Source: Panulirus ornatus (taxonomy: Eukaryota; Arthropoda; Malacostraca; Decapoda; Palinuridae). Taken from it: a DNA stretch of 64,000 bases. How positions within the stretch are numbered: the first letter of the stretch is position 1; every line of letters begins with the position of its first letter. The DNA lies in NCBI RefSeq assembly GCF_036320965.1, contig NC_092238.1, positions 55,719,970 through 55,783,969 of the forward strand, written 5' to 3'. This document shows positions 37,429 to 64,000 of the stretch, piece after piece. A model generated the notes under the pieces. The model searched no databases and was not told where the DNA came from. It saw nothing but the letters and a program-made list of their open reading frames with translations. The position numbers and the translations under genes were made by a program.

Positions 37429-38176
37429 CTCGCTTTTTAAACCAGGTATTCCCAATCATCAGTCCTTTTTCAGCACATAAATCTACAAGCTCTTCACCAT
37501 TTCCATTTACAACACTGAACACCCCATGCATACCAATTATTCCCTCAACTGCCACATTACTCACCTTTGCATTCAAATCACCCATCACTATAACCCGGTC
37601 TCGTGCATCAAAACCGCTAACACACTCATTTAGCTGCTCCCAAAACACTTGCCTCTCATGATCTTTCTTCTCATGCCCAGGTGCATATGCACCAATAATC
37701 ACCCACCTCTCTCCATCAACTTTCAATTTTACCCATATTAATCGAGAATTTACTTTCTTACATTCTATCACATACTCCCACAACTCCTGTTTCAGGAGTA
37801 TTGCTACTCCTTCCCTTGCTCTTGTCCTCTCACTAACCCCTGACTTCACTCCCCAGACATTTCCAAACCACTCTTCCCCTTTACCCTTGAGCTTCGTTTC
37901 ACTCAGAGCCAAAACATCCAGGTTCCTTTCCTCAAACATACTACCTATCTCTCCTTTTTTCACATCTTGGTTACATCCACACACATTTAGGCACCCCACT
38001 CTGAGCCTTCGAGGAGGATGATCACTCCCCGCGTGACTCCTTCTTCTGTTTCCCATTTTAGAAAGTTAATACAAGGAGGGGAGGATTTCCGGCCCCCCGC
38101 TCCCGTCCCCTCTAGTCGCTTTCTACGACACGCGAGGAATACGTGGGAAGTATTCTTTCACCCCTATCCCCAGGGA
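37429..38176 (-). mobile_element. L17: LINE 5' UTR and EN only, 3' part missing
   Basis: The minus-strand frame from 38056 ([10 protein letters not shown]) is intact for about 209 codons, through [16 protein letters not shown] and MGDLNAK, to FKKRDIY, where it enters (TA)n and then antisense B6. The 5' terminus CCCCAGGGA is at 38168-38176. As in L7, it is a 3'-truncated LINE, which normal target-primed reverse transcription does not produce. Confidence 0.88.
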
Positions 38177-40134
<1,958 letters not shown>

Positions 40135-40149
40135 TATATATATTTATAT

Positions 40150-45255
<5,106 letters not shown>

Positions 45256-45394
45256 ATATACATATATAAATATATATATATATATATATTTTTTTTTTTT
45301 CTATTATTATACTTTGTCGCTGTGTCCCGAGTTAGCGAGGTAGCGCAATGAAACGGACGAAAGAATGGACCAACCCACCGACATACACAAGAAT
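45256..45394 (-). mobile_element. L21: inverted LINE 3'-end stub carrying L19's private marks
   Basis: After 43 bp of TA/T sequence, 45299-45394 is the last 90 or so bases of a LINE 3' UTR on the minus strand. It shares with the L19 end (43520-43611) the rare variants GACACAGCG, ACTCGGGA and a TATAATAATAG tail. It is therefore an inverted duplicate of that end, with L20 lying between the arms. Confidence 0.85.
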
Positions 45395-46675
45395 ATGATA
45401 TGATAGAGTTGATAGACATGCTCTGTGGAAGGTATTAAGAATACAAGGTGTGGGAGGCAAGTTGTTAGAAGCAGTGAAAAGATTTTATCGAGGATGTAAG
45501 GCATGTGTACGTGTAGGAAGAGAGGAAAGTGATTGGTTCTCAGTGAATGTAGGTTCGCGACAGGGGTGTGTGATGTCTCCATGGTTTTTTAATTTGTTTA
45601 TGGATGGGGTTGTTAGGGAGGTAAATGCAAGAGTTTTGGAAAGAGGGGCAAGTATGAAGTCTGTTGGGGATGAGAGAGCTTGGGAAGTGAGTCAGTTGTT
45701 GTTCGCTGATGATACAGCGCTGGTGGCTGATTCATGTGAGAAACTGCAGAAGCTGGTGAGTGAGTTTGGTAAAGTGTGTGAAAGAAGAAAGTTAAGAGTA
45801 AATGTGAATAAGAGCAAGGTTATTAGGTACAGTAGGGTTGAGGGTCAAGTCAATTGGGAGGTGAGTTTGAATGGAGAAAAACTAGAGGAAGTGAAGTGTT
45901 TTTAGATATCTGGGAGTGGATCTGGCATCGGATGGAACCATGGAAGCGGAAGTGGATCATAGGGTGGGGGAGGGGGCGAAAATTCTGGGACCCTTGAAAA
46001 ATGTGTGGAAGTCGAGAACATTATCTCGGAAAGCAAAAATGGGTATCTTTGAAGGAATAGTGGTTCCAACAATGTTGTATGGTTGCGAGGCGTGGGCTAT
46101 GGATAGAGATGTGCGCAGGAGGATGGATGTGCTGGAAATGAGATGTTTGAGGACAATGTGTGGTGTGAGGTGGTTTGATCGAGTAAGTAACGTAAGGGTA
46201 AGAGAGATGTGTGGAAATAAAAAGAGCGTGGTTGAGAGAGCAGAAGAGGGTGTTTTGAAATGGTTTGGGCACATGGAGAGAATGAGTGAGGAAAGATTGA
46301 CCAAGAGGATATATATGTCGGAGGTGGAGGGAACGAGGAGAAGAGGGAGACCAAATTGGAGGTGGAAAGATGGAGTGAAAAAGATTTTGTGTAATCGGGG
46401 CCTGAACATGCAGGAGGGTGAAAGGAGGGCAAGGAATAGAGTGAATTGGAGCGATGTGGTATACCGGGGTTGACGTGCTGTCAGTGGATTGAATCAAGGC
46501 ATGTGAAGCGTCTGGGGTAAACCATGGAAAGCTGTGTAGGTATGTATATTTGCGTGTGTGGACGTGTGTATGTACATGTGTATGGGGGGGGGGGGCTGGG
46601 CCATTTCTTTCGTCTGTTTCCTTGCGCTACCTCGCAAACGCGGGAGACAGCGACAAAGTATAAAAAGAAAAAAAG

Positions 46676-46690
<15 letters not shown>
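45395..46690 (+). mobile_element. L22: 5'-truncated LINE, RT palm to tail, short UTR
   Basis: It starts at the YDRVDRHAL codons directly at the L21 stub. The coding region is open at 45450-45905 and again at 45916-46473. The break is one extra T in GTTTTTAG at about 45898-45903, which makes the protein end EEVKCF. The same extra T is in L23 and L24. The tail is A-rich. Confidence 0.88.
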
Positions 46691-50266
<3,576 letters not shown>

Positions 50267-50287
50267 ACATATATATATATATATATG
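50267..50287. repeat. Short (TA)n at the centre of an inverted duplication
   Basis: About 20 bp of TA sequence between the L23 tail and the inverted C-terminal sequence of L24. Confidence 0.85.
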
Positions 50288-52161
50288 CCCTCCTTTCACC
50301 CTCCTGCATGTTCAGGCCCCGATCACACAAAATCTTTTTCACTACATCTTTCCACCTCCAGTTTGGTCTCCCTCTTCTCCTTGTTCCCTCCAACTCCGAC
50401 ACATATATCCTCTTGGTCAATCTTTCCTCACTCATCCTCTCCATGTGCCCCAACCACTTCAAAACACCCTCTTCTGCTCTCTCAACCACGCTCTTTTTAT
50501 TTCCACACATCTCTCTTACCCTTACGTTACTCACTCGATCAAACCACCTCACACCACACATTGTCCTCAAACATCTCATTTCCAGCACATCCATCCTCCT
50601 GCGCACAACTCTATCCATAGTCCACGCCTCGCAACCATACAACATTGTTGGAACCATTATTTCTTCAAACATACCCATTTTTTGCTTTCCGAGATGATGT
50701 TCTGGACTTCCACACATTCTTCAAGGCTCCCAGAATTTTCGCCCCCTCCCCCACCCTATGATCCACTTCCGCTTCCATGGTTCCATCCGCTGCCAGATCC
50801 ACTCCCAGATATCTAAAAACACTTCACTTCCTCTAGATTTTCTCCATTCAAACTCACCTCCCAATTGAGTTGACCCTCAACCATACTGTACCTAATAACC
50901 TTGCTCTTATTCACATTTACTCTTAACTTTCTTCTTTCACACACTTTACCAAACTCACACACCAGCTTCTGCAGTTTCTCACATGAATCAGCCACCAGCG
51001 CTGTATCAACAGCGAACAACAACTGACTCACTTCCCAAGCTCTCTCATTCCCAACAGACTTCATACTTGCCCCTCTTTCCAAAACTCTTGCATTCACCTC
51101 CCTAACAACCCCATCCATAAACAAATTAAACAACCATGGAGACATCACACACCCCTGCCGCAAACCTACATTCACTGAGAACCAATCACTTTCCTCTCTT
51201 CCTACACGTACACATGCCTTACATCCTCGATAAAAACTTTTCACTGCTTCTAACAACTTGCCTCCCACACCATATATTCTTAATACCTTCCACAGAGCAT
51301 CTCTATCAACTCTATCATATGCCTTCTCCAGATCCATAAATGCTACATACAAATCCATTTGCTTTTCTAAGTATTTCTCACATACATTCTTCAAAGCAAA
51401 CACCTGATCCACACATCCTCTACCACTTCTGAAACCACACTGGTCTTCCCCAATCTGATGCTCTGTACATGCCTTCACCCTCTCAATCAATACCCTCCCA
51501 TATAATTTACCAGGAATACTCAACAAACTTATACCTCTGTAATTTGAGCACTCACTCTTATCTCCTTTGCCTTTGTACAATGGCACTATGCACGCATTCC
51601 GCCAATCCTCAGGCACCTCACCATGAGTCATACATACATTAAATAACCTTACCAACCAGTCAACAATACAGTCACCCCCGTTTTTAATAAATTCCACTAC
51701 AATACCATCCAAACCTGCTGCCTTGCCGGCTTTCATCTTCCGCAAAGCTTTTACTACCTCTTCTCTGTTTACCAAATCATTTTCCCTAACCCTCTCACTT
51801 TGCCCACCACCTCGACCAAAACACCCTATATCTGCCACTCTATCATCAAACACATTCAACAAACCTTCAAAATACTCACTCCATCTCCTTCTCACATCAC
51901 CACTACTTGTTATCACCTCCCCATTTGCGCCCTTCACTGAAGTTCCCATTTGCTCCCTTGTCTTACGCACTTTATTTACCTTCATCAAGAACATCTTTTT
52001 ATTCTCCCTAAAATTTAATGACACTCTCTCACCCGAACTCTCATTTGCCCTCTTTTTCACCTCTTGCACCTTTCTCTTGATCTACTGTATCTTTCTTTTA
52101 TTCGTTTCCCACTCAATTTCATTTTTTCCCTGCAAAAATCGTCCAAATGCCTCTCTCTTCT
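50288..52161 (-). mobile_element. L24: LINE RT region lacking 3' UTR, inverted partner of L23
   Basis: It begins inside the C-terminal codons (QEGERRA) with no 3' UTR and runs back to the linker (EAFGRFLQGK), where plus-strand L25 begins. Positions 50288 to about 50690 mirror L23 at about 49640-50034, including the rare WLGH, SELEGT and KDVVKK variants and the AAACTGG spelling. RT frame 50813-52069 is open for 418 codons and ends EEVKCF because of the same extra T. Confidence 0.88.
50813..52069 (-). pseudogene. L24 RT frame, 418 codons ending EEVKCF
   Basis: It starts in the linker (MQEVKKRANESSGERV) and includes [38 protein letters not shown]. The active-site box reads F-A-V-D instead of F-A-D-D (GAT to GTT), so the copy is catalytically dead as well as frameshifted. 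Confidence 0.8.
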
Positions 52162-52651
52162 CTGTTTTGGGAGCAGCTGAATGAGTGTGTTAGTGGTTTT
52201 GATGCACGAGACCGTTTTATAGTGTTGGGTGATTTGAATGCAAAGGTGAGTAATGTGGCAGTTGAGGGAATAATTGGTATACATGGGGTGTTCAGTGTTG
52301 TAAATGGAAATGGTGAAGAGCTTGTAGATTTTTGTGCTGTAAAAGGACTGATGATTGGGAATACCTGGTTTAAAAAGCGAGATATACATAAGTATATTTA
52401 TGTAAGTAGTAGAGATGGCCTGAGAGCGTTATTGGATTATGTGTTAATTGACAGGCGTGCGAAAGAGAGACTTTTGGATGTTAATGTGCTGAGAGGTGCA
52501 ACTGGAGGGATGTCTGATCATTATCTTGTGGAGGCTAAGGTGAAGATTTGTATGGGTTTCCAGAAAAGAAGAGTGAATGTTGGGGTGAAGAGGGTGGTGA
52601 GAGTAAGTGAGCTTGGGAAGGAGACTTGTGTGAGGAAGTACCAGGAGAGAC
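52162..52651 (+). mobile_element. L25: EN-linker fragment between two inverted neighbours
   Basis: A 490-bp piece starting at [16 protein letters not shown] and ending at KYQERL, in one open frame (52147-52743 including foreign ends). No 5' UTR, tail or TA tract on either side. Its first 250 bp are repeated inverted in L26 (52655-52912). Confidence 0.87.
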
Positions 52652-53444
52652 TTGCCATCTCTCCTACTTACATAAGTATACTTATGTATATCTCGCTTTT
52701 TAAACCAGGTATTCCCAATCATCAGTCCTTTTTCAGCACATAAATCTACAAGCTCTTCACCATTTCCATTTACAACACTGAACACCCCATGTATACCAAT
52801 TATTCCCTCAACTGCCACATTACTCACCTTTGCATTCAAATCACCCATCACTATAACCCGGTCTCGTGCATCAAAACCACTAACACACTCATTCAGCTGC
52901 TCCCAAAGCACTTGCCTCTCATGATCTTTCTTCTCATGCCCAGTTGCATATGAACCAATAATCACCCATCTCTCTCAATCAACTTTCAGTTTTACACATA
53001 TTAATCGAGAATTTACTTTCTTACATTCTATCACATACTCCCACTACTCCTGTTTCAGGAGTACTGCTACTCCTTCCGTTCCTCTTGTCCTCTCACTAAC
53101 CCCTAACTTTACTCCCAAGATATTCCCAAACCACTCTTCCCCTTTACCCTTAAGGTTCGTTTCACTCAGAGCCAAAACATCCAGGTTCCTTTCCTCAAAC
53201 ATACTACCTATCTCTCCTTTTTTCACATCTTGGTTACATCCACACACATTTAGGCACCCCAATCTGAGCCTTCGAGGAGGTTGAGCACATCCCGCGTGAC
53301 TCCTTCTTCTGTTTCCCATTTTAGAAAGTTAAAAAAATACAAGGAGGGGAGGATTTCTGGCCCCCAGCTCCCATCCCCTCTAGTCGCTTTTTACGACACG
53401 CGAGGAATGCGTGGGAAGTATTCTTTCACCCCTATCCCCAGGGA
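52652..53444 (-). mobile_element. L26: LINE 5' UTR and EN fragment, 3' part missing
   Basis: It runs from the SRRDGQ codons back to the exact 5' terminus CCCCAGGGA near 53436-53444. EN is in two pieces (53044-53319 and 52444-52965) separated by a stop near 53043. It joins L27 directly after the terminal base, with no (CA)n block, unlike the other full 5' ends of its lineage. Confidence 0.87.
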
Positions 53445-60149
<6,705 letters not shown>

Positions 60150-60251
60150 ATATGCATTTCCTTTTTTTTATTTATTCATTTACATTTGTATGTATATAGA
60201 TGGGTAGTTATATCGATGGTAGGTAGAGAGATATGCAGTATGGTTGTGTGT

Positions 60252-60328
<77 letters not shown>

Positions 60329-60683
60329 TGTGTTTGTGTGTGTCTGTGTGTGTTTATGTGAGTGAGGGATAGGGGGAGAGAGAATTCGAGTTTTCCTCGT
60401 GGTACAAATCCAAACCTTTAATGCGTAAGTTTGAAAGGCAGGATTTCTCCCTTGTAATGCTACCATTGACCACAATTTCCTTTCCACCCTCCCAATAGGG
60501 AAGCCTTTGAGCCGGCTACATGGGAAAACTAGCATTACCGCAGCCGGCCCCGTTGTGTTGTCTCATCCGGCTAGTTTGGCTTGTGGTAAGCCGAGACTGA
60601 GTGATGTTGATCACTGTAATGAATAAACGTAGCATTTTATTCAGGCCATCACTCCCGGACAGGCAAATTCTCATCCACATACG
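60150..60683. other. Non-LINE region with (TG)n at 60243-60355
   Basis: A T-rich stretch, a TG array of about 113 bp with a few TATG and TTTG breaks, then about 325 bp of apparently single-copy sequence. A minus-strand frame (60176-60535) gives about 55 non-repetitive residues with no motif I recognise. CCGGCT recurs three times within 60512-60576. Nothing here can be called a gene. Confidence 0.6.
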
Positions 60684-60736
<53 letters not shown>

Positions 60737-60737
60737 C
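60684..60737. repeat. (CA)n microsatellite
   Basis: About 50 bp of CA repeat with AAACAC variants, next to a SINE-like unit. Confidence 0.93.
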
Positions 60738-60874
60738 ACACAAACACATGCGCGCTTTATTAACTCTTGTCAGTGCGGGCTAAACGAAGTCGTATCCACA
60801 CTGGTTCGATTCCTGGGAATGGCAGTCGGCCTACATCCAACGCAAGTGTTCATCCACCTCTCGAGGCTAGGATG

Positions 60875-60875
<1 letters not shown>
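60738..60875 (+). mobile_element. Probable tRNA-related SINE relic
   Basis: GGTTCGATTCC at 60803-60813 is a good B box of the RNA polymerase III promoter. It is followed by GGCAGTCGGCCTACATCC and TGTTCATCCACCTCTCGAGG. I associate that layout with a tRNA-related SINE type common in aquatic invertebrates, but this is from memory. No convincing A box is visible upstream. The unit is bounded by (CA)n on the left and (TG)n on the right. Confidence 0.5.
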
Positions 60876-60928
<53 letters not shown>

Positions 60929-61018
60929 ATACATAAGTGTATAAACTTCCTACATACATACAAGAGTAAGAGAGTTAAACACTAGTGTAAATCCCTCACC
61001 GAAACACATAAAGAATAA

Positions 61019-61078
<60 letters not shown>

Positions 61079-61105
61079 TCACACATACATGCAAACATAC
61101 ACACA

Positions 61106-61182
<77 letters not shown>

Positions 61183-61387
61183 GAATTCACCTGAAACTCC
61201 CTCTTTCTTTTATAAGAATAAAACTGAAGAAGTATAGATATATGAATAAACTTATCCGTGTAAAAATGCAGGGCTAAAACTTTAACCATGTCTAACCTCA
61301 GAAAAACGGACATAATCGTAGGAGACCTTTGTAATGTGAGCAAGATGAACATAATACATTTATGCGTATGTAGCTTGACTTCTCCTG
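60876..61387. repeat. (TG)n at 60876-60928, (CA)n at 61018-61178 and short single-copy spacers
   Basis: Two dinucleotide arrays flank a 90-bp spacer; the second array is about 160 bp. The last 200 bp (61179-61387) are AT-rich with no repeat similarity in the window. They end where L30 starts in mid-gene. Confidence 0.85.
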
Positions 61388-62697
61388 TCATTCCAATTCA
61401 CTCTATTCCTTGCACACCTTTCATACTCCTGCATGTTCAGGCCCCGTTCACCCAAAATCTTTTTTCACTCCATCTTTCCACCTCCAATTTGGTCTCCTAC
61501 TTCTCCTCGTTCCCTCCACCTCTGATATATATATCCTCTTTGTCAATCTTTCGTCTCTCATTTTCTCCATGTGACCAGACCATATCAAAACACCCTCTTC
61601 TGCTCTCTCAATCACACTCTTTATATTACCACACAACTCTCTTACTCTTTCATTACTTACTCGATCAAACCACCTCACACCACATATTGTCCTCAAACAT
61701 CTCATTTCCAGCATATCCGCCCTCCTCCGCACAACCCTATCTATAGCCCACGACCTCGCAACCATATAACATTGTTGGAAAAGCTTTTCCTTCAAACATA
61801 CCGTTTTTTGTTTTTGCTTTCCAAGATAACGTTCTCGACTTCCACACATTCTTCAACGCTCCCAGAACTTTTGCCCTTCCCCCAGCCTATGATTTACTTC
61901 CGCTTCCATGTTTCCATCCGCTGCCAAATTCACTCACACATATCTAAAACACTTCACTTCCTCCAGTTTTTCTCCATTCAAATTTACCTCCGAATTGACT
62001 TGTCCCTCAACCCTACTGTAACTAATAACCTTACTCTTATTCACATTTACTCTCAGACTCCTTCTTTCACACACTTTACCAGACTCAGTCACCAGCGTCT
62101 GCAACTTTTCACCCGAATCAGCCACCAGCGATGTATCATCAGCGAACACCAACTCACTCACTTCCCAAGCTCTCTCATCCACAACAGACTTCATACTTGC
62201 CCCTCTTTAAAAAACTCTTGCATTCACCTCCCTGACAACCCCATCCATAAACAAATTAAACAACCATGGAGACATCACACACTCCTACCGCAAACCAACA
62301 TTCACTGAGAACCAATCACTTTCCTCTCTTCCTACACGTACACATGCCTTACATCCTCGATAAAAACTTTTCACTGCTTCGTACAACCAACCTCCCACAC
62401 CATATATTCTTAATACCTTCCACAGAGCATCTCTATCAACACTATCATATGCCTTCTCCAAATCCATAAGTGCTACATTCAAATCCATTTGCTTTTCTAA
62501 GTATTTCTTCTACATTCTTCAAAACAAATACCTGATCCATATATCCTCTACCACTTACGAAACCACACCACTCTTTCCCAATCTGATGCACTGTACATGA
62601 ATTCACCCTCTCAATCAATACCCTTTCATATAATTTCCCAGGGATACTCAACCAATTTACACCTCCGTAGTTTCAGCACTCATTTTCATACCCCTTG
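61388..62697 (-). mobile_element. L30: diverged LINE RT fragment, both ends missing
   Basis: It starts in the last codons of RT (the RNRVNW region) with no 3' UTR and extends back to the KGDKSEC region at 62697. Frames are scattered (61448-61849, 61934-62194, 62285-62488 and 62445-62651). The F-A-D-D box is preserved near 62135-62150. It is one of the more diverged copies. Confidence 0.86.

Positions 62698-64000
<1,303 letters not shown>

Noticed and set aside
60176..60535. 119-codon minus-strand frame with a His-Thr repeat
   Set aside because: Half of it is the (TG)n array; the remaining 55 residues match nothing I know.

Overview
This is repeat-dense animal DNA with no recognisable intact host gene. 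About three quarters of the window is copies and fragments of one non-LTR retrotransposon (LINE) family. It encodes a single fused protein: an N-terminal APE-type endonuclease (EN) and a reverse transcriptase (RT), followed by a C-terminal region rich in R, W and K. The order of domains, the F-A-D-D active site and the tail motifs ([23 protein letters not shown]) fit the RTE superfamily best. The extreme density of (TA)n, (CA)n and (TG)n tracts and the style of the repeats suggest a crustacean, probably a decapod. That organism guess rests on general familiarity, not on a gene in the window.

I number LINE copies L1 to L31 from left to right. L4 (8421-11721, +) is the reference copy. It runs from the 5' terminus TCCCTGGGG through a 998-codon frame broken by one TGA to a 3' UTR ending in GACAGCGACAAAG, an A-rich stretch and (TA)n. 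All other copies are truncated, internally deleted, inverted or frameshifted. Two 3' UTR classes exist. One is long (about 400 bp), seen in more decayed copies such as L3, L5, L10-L13, L15, L19 and L29. The other is short (about 170 bp), seen in better-preserved copies such as L2, L4, L6, L8, L14, L16, L20, L22, L23, L27, L28 and L31. L9 has a further shortened version.

Seven copies (B1-B7, about 235-250 bp) form a short non-autonomous family. Its 5' third matches the LINE 5' UTR and its 3' end resembles the LINE 3' terminus, with a private middle. B4 is inserted inside LINE copy L13, which shows that the B family moved on its own.

Nearly every boundary is a (TA)n tract. Elements start, end, meet tail to tail or are broken at (TA)n. 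The longest tract, 23711-24457, is about 750 bp. Five LINE copies carry a (TG/CA)n block upstream of the 5' terminus, and three of them also lie beside a 130-bp flank, unit C. One of these loci, L6-C2-L7, looks like a single element split and inverted within the linker after the EN domain.

Non-LINE islands are: 22279-23418 (unit C3 plus a GC-richer single-copy stretch with a 4 x 21-bp minisatellite), 24458-25099 (AT-rich single copy), 26753-26880 (a 19-bp perfect fold-back joined to a tRNA-like SINE head), 33731-33966 (nested hairpins and a hammerhead-like core) and 60150-61387 (four dinucleotide arrays and a second tRNA-related SINE). The only machinery in the window is the LINE's own EN-RT, which plausibly also mobilised the B family. 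Because (TA)n tracts are where assemblers misjoin, junctions inside such tracts need read-level support.
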